Assembly: GCA_963765785.1 (NCBI GenBank)
Contig: CAVXXW010000018.1
Span: forward strand, 124,001-188,000
Direction: 5' to 3'
From: AC-32 sp963765785
GTDB taxonomy: Bacteria > Actinomycetota > Thermoleophilia > Gaiellales > Gaiellaceae
DNA: 64,000 nt
Of this stretch, positions 50,610 to 58,621 are shown piece by piece (position 1 is the stretch's first letter; every line of letters begins with the position of its first letter). The notes beneath the pieces were generated by a model. That model worked only from the letters and a program-made list of their open reading frames with translations, was not told the origin of the DNA and ran no database searches. The translations under genes and the position numbers were made by a program.

Positions 50610-51170
50610 GTGATCGCCCAACTACCATCGCCACCCGTGGCCGACGGCGTCGTCATGCGTCCCGAGCGCGACGCGGACCATCCCGCGATCGCAGACGTGG
50701 TCCAGGCGGCATTCGTCGGACACCCCGACGAGGTCGCGTCGTTCGTCGAGCGCATTCGGGCGTCGGAGCAGTTCATTCCGGAGCTGGCGTTGGTCGCCGA
50801 GGACTCCTCCGGTGTGATTGCTCACGTGATGCTGAGCTGGGTCGGCGTCGAAGGCGGATCACGTACAAGGATCCTCAATCTCACGCCGATGTCGGTTCGG
50901 CCTGACCGCCAGCGCGTCGGCGTCGGGGCACGGCTGATCCGGGACGCGCTCGGGCGCGTCGAAGACGCAGGCGAGCCCGCGGTCATGGTCGAGGGGATCG
51001 CCGCGTACTACCCTCGCTTCGGCTTCGAGCGGGCAAGCGCGCTCGGCTTCATCTCCCCGCATCCGAAGATCCCGGACGCCGCGTTCATGGTCAAGCGGCT
51101 CCCGGGATACAGCGCCGAGCTCGCCGGTCGGATCGTCTATCCGGCCGCGTTCGACGCCCTCGGGTACTAG
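50610..51170 (+). CDS. GNAT-family N-acetyltransferase (YhbS-like)
   Basis: Up to 186 residues. Starts GTG 50610, GTG 50637 and ATG 50655 are in frame; the core begins with MRPERDADHPAIADVV, so a later start is likely. The acetyl-CoA motif is LTPMSVRPDRQRVGVGARLIRDAL. AVMVEGIAAYYPRFGFERASALG is typical of the YhbS-like branch. Substrate unknown. A large hairpin follows the stop directly. Confidence 0.88.
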   Translation: MIAQLPSPPVADGVVMRPERDADHPAIADVVQAAFVGHPDEVASFVERIRASEQFIPELALVAEDSSGVIAHVMLSWVGVEGGSRTRILNLTPMSVRPDRQRVGVGARLIRDALGRVEDAGEPAVMVEGIAAYYPRFGFERASALGFISPHPKIPDAAFMVKRLPGYSAELAGRIVYPAAFDALGY

Positions 51171-51171
51171 C

Positions 51172-51219
51172 GACAGTCTGAAGAAGCGGCGACCCGACCT
51201 TCGAGGTCGCAGGCTGTCC
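51172..51219 (+). terminator. Two-part hairpin after the GNAT gene
   Basis: gacagtctg (51172-51180) pairs with caggctgtc (51211-51219) with one G.T, enclosing a perfect cgacct-tcg-aggtcg hairpin (51195-51209). It starts 2 bp after the stop. Confidence 0.65.
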
Positions 51220-51319
51220 AGTGCACTCGACAAGGCCGGGCCAAGGCAAGGCCGATGAGTTACGGGTCGCGCGAGCGGTCTATCGCAGAACACCATCTAC
51301 CGGCAATCCGGGAGGCTGC

Positions 51320-51994
51320 ATGAGGCTTCTTCTCACGTCCGCTGGCATCAAGAACGCGAGCATCCACGACGCGCTGGTCGACCTGCTGGGCAAACCGATC
51401 GACGACTCCAACGCCCTCTGTATCCCCACCGCGTCGTACGGGCACCCCGAGGTCAGTCCTGACGGGGCATGGCGGTTCATCAGCGGACGAGAGCCCAGGT
51501 GCCCCATGTGCGAACTGGGTTGGAAGTCCCTGGGAGTGCTGGAGCTCACCGCACTGCCCAGCATCGACGAAGAACGCTGGGTTCCCTGGGTCCGAGACAC
51601 AGACGTCCTGCTGGTGAATGGCGGCGATGCGCTGTACCTGTGCCACTGGATGCGGCAGTCCGGGCTGGCGGATCTCTTGCCGTCGCTGGGCGAGACGGTC
51701 TGGGTGGGACTGAGCGCCGGAAGCATGGTGATGACCCCCCGTATCGGGGAGGACTTCGTCCGCTGGCAGCCGCCGACCGGTGGCGACAGCACGCTGGGAG
51801 TCGTTGATTTCTCGATCTGTCCGCACCTCGTCGACAACGAGGCCCTGCCGGGGAACACGATGGCCGACGCAGAGAGCTGGGCGGCCGGTATCCAGGGTCC
51901 GGCGTACGCGATCGACGACGAGACCGCGATCAGAGTGGTCGACGGCACCGTCGAAGTCGTCTCCGAGGGGCACTGGACACTGTTCACCCCCTAG
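51320..51994 (+). CDS. Peptidase E-like (S51) serine peptidase
   Basis: 224 residues from ATG 51320 with a ggaggctgc ribosome site. The sequence opens MRLLLTSAGIKNASIHDAL, as in PepE-type class I glutamine amidotransferase-fold peptidases. The nucleophile Ser132 is in VWVGLSAGSMVM; LVNGGDALYLCHWM precedes it and CPHLVDNEALPGNT follows with the likely His. Family members cleave Asp-X dipeptides or act in cyanophycin breakdown. A terminator overlaps its stop codon. Confidence 0.9.
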   Translation: MRLLLTSAGIKNASIHDALVDLLGKPIDDSNALCIPTASYGHPEVSPDGAWRFISGREPRCPMCELGWKSLGVLELTALPSIDEERWVPWVRDTDVLLVNGGDALYLCHWMRQSGLADLLPSLGETVWVGLSAGSMVMTPRIGEDFVRWQPPTGGDSTLGVVDFSICPHLVDNEALPGNTMADAESWAAGIQGPAYAIDDETAIRVVDGTVEVVSEGHWTLFTP

Positions 51995-52009
51995 CTCGCC
52001 TGGGCGAGC
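51994..52009 (+). terminator. 7-bp terminator hairpin at the peptidase E stop
   Basis: gctcgcc and ggcgagc pair around a 2-nt tg loop, starting at the last base of the stop codon. Confidence 0.65.
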
Positions 52010-52028
52010 GTGCGGGAGTGTCACCCGA
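52001..52028. repeat. 28-bp direct repeat, copy 1 (beside creatininase)
   Basis: It matches 52893-52920 at 24 of 28 positions in the same orientation. The shared core is agcgtgcggg-N2-tgtcac. It lies in the gap between the peptidase E and creatininase stop codons. Confidence 0.55.
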
Positions 52029-52090
52029 AGCGAAGCCCAAGACACTCGTTCAACGTCGCGAACACGTTCCTACGGTGACCGGCAGCGCCG

Positions 52091-52774
52091 CTATTCGTCC
52101 CACCGTTCAAGCCGCTCTCGGATCGACTGCACCGCGGCCTCCCAGAGTCGGCCTTCGTCCTCTGGGGATCGCTGATAGAGGCCGCCGAAGGAGCCGTCGC
52201 CGAGAGCGTCCCTCCACGTCTCCGGATTCCCGTCTTCGGGCCATTCGACCGGAGGCTTGCGCTGCTCGGGGACGACCACACCCGGAAGCCGCGTCCAGGG
52301 GAAGTTCTCCGACCACGAGGCATGGTCGTAGTCGGTATCGATCGCGGCGGCGATCTTGTCCGGCCGGCCCTCCCAAAGCTCGTGCCACACGACCGATCCG
52401 CGAACGCGACCCCGCGCCCAGTCCCTGCCGGGTTCGGTGTTTCCGCCGTGACCGTTTACGACGAGCACTCGCGCGAACCCCTGGCCCAGCAGCGAATCGG
52501 CGACATCTGAGAGAACTGCGAGAAGCGTGGACGCTCGGAGCGTCGGGCTTCCGGGATACGCAGTGAAGCCTGTCACGCCGAACGGAGCCACCGGCAGCAC
52601 CGGCACGCCGAGCGGCTCAGCCGCTTCCACAGACGCACGCTCGGCGAGGATGTTGTCGGTCTCGAGGGACAGGTAGGCGTGCTGCTCGGTCGAGCCCACT
52701 GGGAGGACGATCCTGTCGTCGTTCTTCAGGTACGTCTCGAGCTGCATCCAGTTGAGATCGCGGATCCTCACCAT
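52091..52774 (-). CDS. Creatininase family protein
   Basis: 227 residues. Metal-binding motifs of the family are visible: VLPVGSTEQHAYLSLETDNIL (Glu, His and Asp; shorter than the canonical loop by two or three residues) and VLVVNGHGGNTEP, followed by WHELWEGRPDKIAAAIDTDYDHASWSENF, where the equivalent of A-G-x-x-E in creatininase is DYDHASWSE. Relatives hydrolyse cyclic amides or work in cofactor (mycofactocin, riboflavin) pathways, and none of those genes is near. Copies of a 28-bp repeat flank it, so it may have been acquired. Confidence 0.85.
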   Translation of the reverse strand: MVRIRDLNWMQLETYLKNDDRIVLPVGSTEQHAYLSLETDNILAERASVEAAEPLGVPVLPVAPFGVTGFTAYPGSPTLRASTLLAVLSDVADSLLGQGFARVLVVNGHGGNTEPGRDWARGRVRGSVVWHELWEGRPDKIAAAIDTDYDHASWSENFPWTRLPGVVVPEQRKPPVEWPEDGNPETWRDALGDGSFGGLYQRSPEDEGRLWEAAVQSIRERLERWDE

Positions 52775-52892
52775 AGCCCCCTACCGCCCGGAACAGGGCC
52801 GTCCCGGCGACTCGGCCGCGTTCTTTCGCCAACGATCGACGAGTCGACGCACAACACGATTATCGGACGCCCAGAACGCAGGAGGCCTCGAG

Positions 52893-52920
52893 TGGGCCAG
52901 CGTGCGGGCATGTCACTCGA
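52893..52920. repeat. 28-bp direct repeat, copy 2 (beside creatininase)
   Basis: Second copy of the repeat at 52001-52028, in the 157-bp gap upstream of the creatininase start. The two copies bracket a gene of about 0.7 kb. I see nothing else in this gap. Confidence 0.55.
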
Positions 52921-52931
52921 CCCCCGAGCCC

Positions 52932-53528
52932 TTACGTCGCCGCTTTCGGTAGGCGCTTCGAACCTACGGCTTTCGCCTGCTCCCATTCGGATCGGAGGAG
53001 CGCGTACTCGACGTCGCCCTCCTCCTCGCCCTCGATGTAGTCGGGCCACGGCTGGTGGAAGATCCGCACGAACCGCAAGCCCGCCTTCTCCATCACACGT
53101 CTCGAGGCGACGTTCACCACCATCGTGAAGGCCACGACACGTTCCACCCCGAGCTCGGCGAACCCCTTCTGGATCAGGGCTCGCGAACCTTCGGTCGCAT
53201 ACCCGTTGCCCCAGGCGGACCTGCGCAGTCGATAGCCGAGCTCGACCTCGCCGGCTGGGGCTCCCTCGGCCGGCCGAAGGTGAAACCACCCAACGAATCG
53301 CCCCGTCGACCTCTCTTCCACGGCCCAGAAGCCGAGACCGGAATAGCGCTCGTAGTGGCCGAGCAGGGCAGGCAAGACGTCGTCCTCGATCTCCCGTCGC
53401 GGCGTTGCCCGGCCGCCGTTGATGAAGCGCATCACCTCCGGGTCGCTGTCGAGCTCGATGAGGTTGTGGACGTCGTCCGACGTGAGCCGCCGTAGGAGCA
53501 GGCGCTCGGTCTCCAGGAAGACCTTCAA
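52932..53528 (-). CDS. GNAT-family acetyltransferase (RimJ/RimL-like)
   Basis: 198 residues from TTG 53528, giving (M)KVFLETERLLLRRLTSDDV, the standard opening. The acetyl-CoA motif lies in ELGYRLRRSAWGNGYATEGSRALIQ; FTMVVNVASRRVMEKAGLRFVR completes the domain. Members acetylate protein N-termini, ribosomal proteins or antibiotics. Substrate unknown. A 38-codon membrane ORF ends 27 bp upstream and may be in the same transcript. Confidence 0.88.
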   Translation of the reverse strand: MKVFLETERLLLRRLTSDDVHNLIELDSDPEVMRFINGGRATPRREIEDDVLPALLGHYERYSGLGFWAVEERSTGRFVGWFHLRPAEGAPAGEVELGYRLRRSAWGNGYATEGSRALIQKGFAELGVERVVAFTMVVNVASRRVMEKAGLRFVRIFHQPWPDYIEGEEEGDVEYALLRSEWEQAKAVGSKRLPKAAT

Positions 53529-53554
53529 TGCCCGATTGTGTCCCGCAGGCGTGA

Positions 53555-53671
53555 TTATTTCCGACGCGCAGCTGCCGTGCCGCCGATCGACAGCAGCGCG
53601 ACGACGAGCACGATCACGGCCCACCACGCGATTGCGAGCGTGCCATCGTGCCAGGTGAGTACGTCCCACAT
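53555..53671 (-). CDS. 38-residue single-pass membrane peptide
   Basis: ATG 53671 opens a frame ending in TAA 53555. The sequence begins MWDVLTWHDGTL, then a 20-residue hydrophobic helix (IAWWAVIVLVVALLSIGGTA) and a basic end (ARRK). The helix followed by positive residues fits a tail inside the membrane. It is upstream of the GNAT gene on the same strand. The evidence is composition only; there is no clear ribosome site. Confidence 0.5.
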   Translation of the reverse strand: MWDVLTWHDGTLAIAWWAVIVLVVALLSIGGTAAARRK

Positions 53672-53732
53672 GCCGACAGCGTACGCCTGCGCTCGACGTC
53701 GTAGACGACTAGCGCTGCCTGAACAGCAGCTA

Positions 53733-54452
53733 CTACGGGTGCGCGGCGTGGACCCAATGCGGGCCGCCCCAGCTGAGGTCGTACGGGTAGTGGTGGATCA
53801 CGTGGGCCCAGACCGTCCATGCAATCCAGCGGGAGGTTCCGTAGAAGAACGCGGCGCGGTAGAGCACGATCAGCGCCCCGCGCGGGACCCAGCGGTTGAG
53901 CCAGGGCCAGAAAGCGTCGGCGCGGTAGATGAGGTTGTCGAAGTAGTCGCTCGTCAGCACGCGCCAGCTCCAGAAGCCGTAGACGACGAAGACCAGGTCC
54001 CACATCGAGCCGAGGCCGCTGAAGTACGCGGCCGCGTCGGTCGTCCGGCCGGTCTGCCCCGCGTACGCCCAGGCGCCGAGATGGAAGTGGAACGTCCACG
54101 GGAAGAGCAGCATCGTCCCGACGGTGTCCCCGGTGTCGGTGATCGCGTGAGCAGCCTGGCCGACCAGGAAGCTGACCGCCCAGAGCTTCGAGTCGAACAC
54201 CTTCCAGAAGATCAGCGCGACCGCGATCCCGTAGACGAAGGAGTGCGTGAAGCCGAAGCCGGGCCAGCCGCGGTGGAACTGCGCAGGATCGCTCGCCTTC
54301 AGTTCCCAGGGGCCGAGGTGGATCCCGTAGACGAACCACTTGGTCATCATGTCCGGCGAGTACGAGCCGATCAGCAGCGGCACGAACGCGAGCTTCAGCT
54401 TCGTGTGCTTCTGGATCGCGTACGGCTCGAGGTCGTGAGCCGCCCAGCTCAT
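53733..54452 (-). CDS. Membrane-bound protein, metal-dependent hydrolase-like
   Basis: 239 residues from ATG 54452. The N-terminal AAHDLEPYAIQKHTKLKLAFVPLLIGSYSPDMMTKWFV and FGFTHSFVYGIAVALIF have the form of YdjM-type membrane metal-dependent hydrolases (His and Asp on hydrophobic helices). VGQAAHAITDTGDTVGTMLLFPW holds the further His/Asp cluster. Five or six hydrophobic segments. Activity unproven. The start overlaps the upstream stop as ATGA, making it third in a three-gene operon. Confidence 0.8.
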   Translation of the reverse strand: MSWAAHDLEPYAIQKHTKLKLAFVPLLIGSYSPDMMTKWFVYGIHLGPWELKASDPAQFHRGWPGFGFTHSFVYGIAVALIFWKVFDSKLWAVSFLVGQAAHAITDTGDTVGTMLLFPWTFHFHLGAWAYAGQTGRTTDAAAYFSGLGSMWDLVFVVYGFWSWRVLTSDYFDNLIYRADAFWPWLNRWVPRGALIVLYRAAFFYGTSRWIAWTVWAHVIHHYPYDLSWGGPHWVHAAHP

Positions 54453-54628
54453 ACGACCCACCGCACGAGCTTCGGGATCAGCCAGGCGGTGACCAGCAGG
54501 TAGGCAACTGCGACCCAGAACGACAGCAGGAAGTCGACCGTCGTGACGCCGATCGCGATGTAGAGCGCGGCGGTTGCGCAGTAGCCGCCGAACACGATCA
54601 GGTCGCGCCGGCTCGGCCGATCGAACAT
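54449..54628 (-). CDS. 59-residue two-helix membrane protein
   Basis: From ATG 54628: MFDRPSRRDLIVFGGYCA, then two hydrophobic stretches (YCATAALYIAIGVTTVDFLL and FWVAVAYLLVTAWLIPKLV). A longer frame goes upstream, but that part lies in the zinc-ribbon gene. The upstream stop and this ATG overlap as TGATG, and its own stop overlaps the next start as ATGA. Tight coupling on both sides supports it being real. Function unknown. Confidence 0.65.
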   Translation of the reverse strand: MFDRPSRRDLIVFGGYCATAALYIAIGVTTVDFLLSFWVAVAYLLVTAWLIPKLVRWVV

Positions 54629-54786
54629 CAGCCGCAGTCGCACGTGCGCTCGCCGAGAATCAGCCGCCGCCCGCACTTGGTGCAGACGCGCTCGGTGCGC
54701 CGCACCGCCTTGCGCAGCCCGGGGAGCGCTAGGAGCCCCGCGAACCCGAAGGCGAGCAGGATGGCGGCCAGTTCCGGGTCGAGCAC
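54628..54786 (-). CDS. 52-residue zinc-ribbon membrane protein
   Basis: From GTG 54786 to TGA 54628. A hydrophobic N-terminal helix (AAILLAFGFAGLLALPGL) is followed by a basic stretch and a C-x2-C...C-x-C cluster (VCTKCGRRLILGERTCDCG), the layout of a short zinc ribbon on the inner face of the membrane. It is the first gene of the three-gene operon. No ribosome site stands out, but coupling, the membrane helix and the paired Cys motif argue for a real gene. Confidence 0.65.
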   Translation of the reverse strand: MLDPELAAILLAFGFAGLLALPGLRKAVRRTERVCTKCGRRLILGERTCDCG

Positions 54787-54829
54787 GGGGAAACTATGCC
54801 ACGACCGGCGGGCGGTGTTTCACCTCTGA

Positions 54830-54903
54830 TTGGATCCAAAGATCTAAATTTTCCTACCCGACTGGTCGGATTAGGTACAGTATCCCTCGACTTCGGATCC
54901 GAA
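54830..54903. promoter_or_regulatory. Promoter region of the glyoxylate operon with GGATCC palindromes
   Basis: An AT-rich stretch for this genome. It has two palindromes centred on GGATCC: ttggatccaa (54830-54839) and ttcggatccgaa (54892-54903). Between them lies tacagt (54876-54881), a possible -10 and also a TAC-A-GTA inverted repeat like FadR-type sites. They sit before the 54922 start. A GntR regulator is encoded at the end of the operon and is the first candidate to bind here. Confidence 0.5.
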
Positions 54904-54921
54904 ATCGGAAAGGATGGCCGC

Positions 54922-55110
54922 ATGAACCGCTTGCTCTCGAAGATCCGGCACAGCTCGAAGGACGGAGCCGCCAATGGCAACGGCGTCAGCCACATCCGCG
55001 TCGTCAGCGGCGGCGCCTCGACCCGGCGCTCGAGCTACGTCCTCACCGCCGCGGAGACCGCTCCGTGCACCTGCCCGGACTTCTGCGAGCGGGACCACGG
55101 CAACGAGTGA
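54922..55110 (+). CDS. 62-residue Cys-containing small protein
   Basis: From ATG 54922 with an aaagga ribosome site (a longer in-frame start at 54796 lies in the promoter region). The N-terminus is basic and Ser-rich; the C-terminus has APCTCPDFCERDHGNE, with three Cys and a His that could bind a metal. It is the first gene of the glyoxylate operon, 5 bp before malate synthase. The Cys cluster resembles short actinobacterial proteins of unknown function. It may sense metal or redox state. Confidence 0.65.
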   Translation: MNRLLSKIRHSSKDGAANGNGVSHIRVVSGGASTRRSSYVLTAAETAPCTCPDFCERDHGNE

Positions 55111-55115
55111 GGACC

Positions 55116-56654
55116 ATGCCGGCAACGGAGCTGCGCGGGTCCGCCCCGCGCGCCGACGAGGTGCTGACGCCCGAGGCGCTCGCGTTCGTCGCGGAGCTGC
55201 AGGAGCGCTTCGGGTCGCGCCGGCTCGAGCTGCTCGAAGCACGCGCCGCGCGGCGGGAGCGCATCGCAGCCGGCGAGCTGCCGAACTTCCTCGCAAAGAC
55301 CCGCGAGGTGCGCGAGGGCGACTGGACGATCGAGCCCGTGCCCGCCGGGCTGCTCGACCGGCGGGTCGAGATCACCGGCCCGACCGACCGCAAGATGGTG
55401 ATCAACGCACTCAACTCGGGCGCCCCCATGTTCATGGCGGACTTCGAGGACGCGAACGCGCCGACGTTCGCGAACATGGTCGAGGGCCAGGCGAACCTGA
55501 CCGACGCGATCGAGCGGACGATCGAGCTCGAGACGCCGGACAAGACGTACCGCCTCGACGCCGAAGTCGCGACGCTGCTCGTTCGGCCGCGCGGCTGGCA
55601 CCTCACCGAGCGGCACCTGGTCGTCGGCAGCGAGCCCGTCTCGGCGAGCCTCTTCGACTTCGGGCTCTACGTCTTCCGGAACGCGAGCCGCCTACTCGAG
55701 CGCGGCGCAGGCCCGTGGCTCTACCTGCCGAAGCTCGAAAACCACCTCGAGGCGCGGCTCTGGAACGACGTCTTCACGTACGCCGAGGACGAACTGGGCC
55801 TCGACCGGGGCTCGATCCGCGCAACGGTGCTGATCGAGCACGTGCTCGCCGCGTTCGAGATGGACGAGATCCTCTTCGAGCTGCGTGAGCACGCCGCCGG
55901 TCTGAACGCCGGGCGCTGGGACTACATGTTCAGCGTCATCAAGACCTTCCGCGACCGGCCGGAATTCGTCCTCCCCGACCGCAATGCGGTGACGATGACG
56001 GCACCGTTCATGCGCGCCTACACCGAGCTGCTCGTGCGCACGTGTCACCGCCGCGGCGCTCATGCGATGGGCGGGATGGCTGCGTTCATCCCTAGCCGCA
56101 GGGACGCCGAGCTGAACGAGCGCGCGCTCGCGAAGGTGCACGAGGACAAGCAGCGCGAGGCCGGCGACGGCTTCGACGGCACCTGGGTCGCGCACCCGGA
56201 TCTCGTCCCCGTCGCCCTAGCCGAGTTCGAGCGGACGAACCAGCTCGACCGCCTGCGCGAGGACGTCGAGATCTCGGCGGAGCAGCTGCTCGACGTGGCC
56301 GCGACTCCCGGCGACGTGACGGAGGAAGGCCTCCGGAACGACGTCGCCGTTGCGCTGCGTTATCTCACCGCCTGGCTCGGCGGCACCGGCGCTGTCGCGA
56401 TCTTCAACCTGATGGAGGACGCCGCCACCGCGGAGATCGCGCGCTCGCAGGTCTGGCAGTGGCTCCGCCACGGGCGTTTCGGGCGCGACGAGATCGAGCG
56501 CGCCGTCGGAGAGGAGGCGGAGCGTCTGCACGCGGAGCTGGAGGGGAGAGGCCGCGTCGACGAGGCGCGCGAGCTCTTCGAGCAGGTGGCGCTCGACGAG
56601 CAATTCGTCGAGTTTCTGACGCTGCCTGCGTACGACTACATCGAGAGGGGCTGA
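55116..56654 (+). CDS. aceB: Malate synthase A
   Basis: 512 residues from ATG 55116 with gtgagga before it. It condenses glyoxylate and acetyl-CoA to malate in the glyoxylate shunt. Family motifs: EITGPTDRKMVINALNSGAPMFMADFEDANAPTF, LYLPKLENHLEARLWNDVF, TVLIEHVLAAFEMDEILFEL (catalytic-region acidic residues), GRWDYMFSVIKTF and HAMGGMAAFIP. Length is standard for the A type. It is 1 bp from isocitrate lyase, so both shunt enzymes are made together. Confidence 0.97.
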   Translation: MPATELRGSAPRADEVLTPEALAFVAELQERFGSRRLELLEARAARRERIAAGELPNFLAKTREVREGDWTIEPVPAGLLDRRVEITGPTDRKMVINALNSGAPMFMADFEDANAPTFANMVEGQANLTDAIERTIELETPDKTYRLDAEVATLLVRPRGWHLTERHLVVGSEPVSASLFDFGLYVFRNASRLLERGAGPWLYLPKLENHLEARLWNDVFTYAEDELGLDRGSIRATVLIEHVLAAFEMDEILFELREHAAGLNAGRWDYMFSVIKTFRDRPEFVLPDRNAVTMTAPFMRAYTELLVRTCHRRGAHAMGGMAAFIPSRRDAELNERALAKVHEDKQREAGDGFDGTWVAHPDLVPVALAEFERTNQLDRLREDVEISAEQLLDVAATPGDVTEEGLRNDVAVALRYLTAWLGGTGAVAIFNLMEDAATAEIARSQVWQWLRHGRFGRDEIERAVGEEAERLHAELEGRGRVDEARELFEQVALDEQFVEFLTLPAYDYIERG

Positions 56655-56655
56655 G

Positions 56656-57888
56656 ATGGAGCGTTGGGACGGAATCGAGCGGCCGTACACCTCGGACGAC
56701 GTCGAGCGGCTGCGCGGGACGGTGCACGTCGAGCACACGCTCGCTCGGCTCGGCGCGGAGCGGCTCTGGGAGCTGCTCATGCGGGAGGACTACGTGCCAG
56801 CGCTGGGCGCGCTTACGGGCGGCCAGGCCGTGCAGATGGTCAAGGCCGGCTTGAAGGCGATCTACCTCAGCGGCTGGCAGGTTGCGGCCGACGCCAACCT
56901 CGCGGGCCAGACGTACCCGGATCAGAGCCTTTATCCGTCCAACAGCGGACCTGCGCTGGTGCGGCGGCTGAACAACGCGCTCCTGCGGGCCGACCAGATC
57001 CACGCCGCCGAGGGCGACCTCGACACCCATTGGCTGGCGCCGATCGTGGCGGACGCCGAGGCCGGGTTCGGGGGCCCGCTCAATGCCTTCGAGGTGATGA
57101 AGGCGATGATCGAGGCGGGCGCCGCGGGTGTGCACTTCGAAGACCAGCTCTCGTCAGAGAAGAAGTGCGGCCACCTCGGCGGCAAGGTGCTCGTGCCGAC
57201 GACCCACTTCGTTCGCATGCTGGTCGCGGCGCGGCTCGCGGCCGACGTGTGCGGCGTGCCGACCGTGCTCGTCGCGCGCACCGACGCGCTCAGCGCGCAG
57301 CTGATCACGACCGACGCCGACCCGGCCGATGCCGAGTTCCTGACCGGCGAGCGGACGCCCGAGGGCTTCTTCCGCGTGCGCGACGGCCTCGAGCCAGCGA
57401 TCGCGCGAGGGCTCGCGGCGGCCCCGTACGCCGACCTGGTCTGGTTCGAGACGTCGACGCCCGACCTGGGCGAGGCGCGCGAATTCGCGGCGGCGATCCA
57501 CGAGCGCTTCCCGGGCAAGCTCCTCGCCTACAACTGCTCGCCTTCGTTCAACTGGCGGGCGCACCTCGACGACGAGCGGATCGCGGGCTTCCAGCAGGAG
57601 TTGGGCGAGCTCGGCTACCGGTTCCAGTTCGTGACGCTCGCCGGTTTCCACTCGCTGAACGCGGCGATGTTCGAGCTCGCGCGCGGCTACGCGAGCGACG
57701 GCATGAGCGCGTACGTCGAGCTGCAGGAGCAGGAGTTTGCGCTCGAGCAGCACGGCTACTCCGCGACGCGTCACCAGCGAGAGGCGGGGGCCGGCTACTT
57801 CGACGCGGTCGCGCAGGCGGTCAGCGGGGGGAGGAGCTCGACGCTCGCGCTCGAGGGCTCCACGGAGGCGGCGCAGTTTCAGAGCTAG
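56656..57888 (+). CDS. aceA: Isocitrate lyase
   Basis: 410 residues. It cleaves isocitrate to glyoxylate and succinate, the first shunt step. Signature: SSEKKCGHLGGKVLVPT with catalytic Cys171. Other motifs: YLSGWQVAADAN, LAPIVADAEAGFGGPLNAFE, VARTDALSAQLIT, LAYNCSPSFNWRAHL and FQFVTLAGFHSLN. Slightly shorter than E. coli (434). The next gene starts within its last codons, so a regulator is co-translated with it. Confidence 0.98.
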   Translation: MERWDGIERPYTSDDVERLRGTVHVEHTLARLGAERLWELLMREDYVPALGALTGGQAVQMVKAGLKAIYLSGWQVAADANLAGQTYPDQSLYPSNSGPALVRRLNNALLRADQIHAAEGDLDTHWLAPIVADAEAGFGGPLNAFEVMKAMIEAGAAGVHFEDQLSSEKKCGHLGGKVLVPTTHFVRMLVAARLAADVCGVPTVLVARTDALSAQLITTDADPADAEFLTGERTPEGFFRVRDGLEPAIARGLAAAPYADLVWFETSTPDLGEAREFAAAIHERFPGKLLAYNCSPSFNWRAHLDDERIAGFQQELGELGYRFQFVTLAGFHSLNAAMFELARGYASDGMSAYVELQEQEFALEQHGYSATRHQREAGAGYFDAVAQAVSGGRSSTLALEGSTEAAQFQS

Positions 57889-58583
57889 AGCCGGGAGGCA
57901 CCAAGGCGGACGAGATCGCCCGCGCGCTCGAGCACGCGATCGTCTCGGGCGAGCTCGCCCCCGGTTCCGTCCTGCGGCAGGAGACGCTGTCGGAGCGCTT
58001 CGGCGTCAGCCGCACGCCGATCCGGGAGGCCCTGCGCAGGCTCGCGGCGACGGGCCTCGTCTCTTTCGAGCCGAACCGCGGTGTCCGCGTGCGGATGATC
58101 TCGCGCGACGAACTGCGCGAGGCCTTCCTCGTCCGCGCCGAGCTAGAGGCGCTCGTGACCGAGCTGGCCGTGCCGCGCTTCGACAAGGCGCGCCTGCTTG
58201 CGTTGCGGGCGGCCGAGGCCGACTTCGCGCGGTTGACCGACGAGCTGCTCGAGCGCGCCCGCGACCCTGACGAGCGGAACGCGCTGACGGGCGAGTGGGT
58301 GCGGGCGAACTACCGCTTCCACGACGTGATCTACGAGGCGGCGCAGGTGCCGTTCGTCGAGGCGGTCGCGAAGAGCGCGCGGCGGACGTTTCTCAGCCGC
58401 TGGCGCGCAGGCGGCCCGGAGATCGACGACCTCTACCGGCAGAACACCCGCGAGCACCACGCGATCGTGTCGGCGATCGAGGCGCGAAGCGCGGAAGGCG
58501 CGCGGGCGCTCGCGCACGAGCACGTCCTGCACTCGTGCCGGCTGCTCGAGGTGATCCTCGACCACGTGGCGCCGGCGGCCTAG
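57876..58583 (+). CDS. GntR-family (FadR-like) regulator, non-canonical start
   Basis: About 235 residues. N-terminal winged helix: KADEIARALEHAIVSGELAPGSVLRQETLSERFGVSRTPIREALRRLAATGLVSFEPNRGV. The C-terminal FCD-type helical domain has RAELEALVTELAVPRF, FHDVIYEAAQVPFVEAV and the metal-ligand pattern NTREHHAIVSAI...HVLHSCRLL. The frame has no ATG, GTG or TTG where a start is needed. The likeliest start is GTT 57876 (then SELEPGG), with a good ggagg site 7 bp upstream. It overlaps aceA by 13 bp and probably controls the shunt operon from the 54830-54903 region. Confidence 0.85.
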   Translation, partial: VSELEPGGTKADEIARALEHAIVSGELAPGSVLRQETLSERFGVSRTPIREALRRLAATGLVSFEPNRGVRVRMISRDELREAFLVRAELEALVTELAVPRFDKARLLALRAAEADFARLTDELLERARDPDERNALTGEWVRANYRFHDVIYEAAQVPFVEAVAKSARRTFLSRWRAGGPEIDDLYRQNTREHHAIVSAIEARSAEGARALAHEHVLHSCRLLEVILDHVAPAA

Positions 58584-58621
58584 GGCGAGCGCGGTCGAAG
58601 CCGTCGTGGGCGGTGAACCGT

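Noticed and set aside
56656..58583. Isocitrate lyase and GntR as a frameshifted fusion
   Set aside because: Isocitrate lyase ends at a normal C-terminus and stop, and a ribosome site lies in place for a separate GntR start. Overlap with an odd start codon is simpler.
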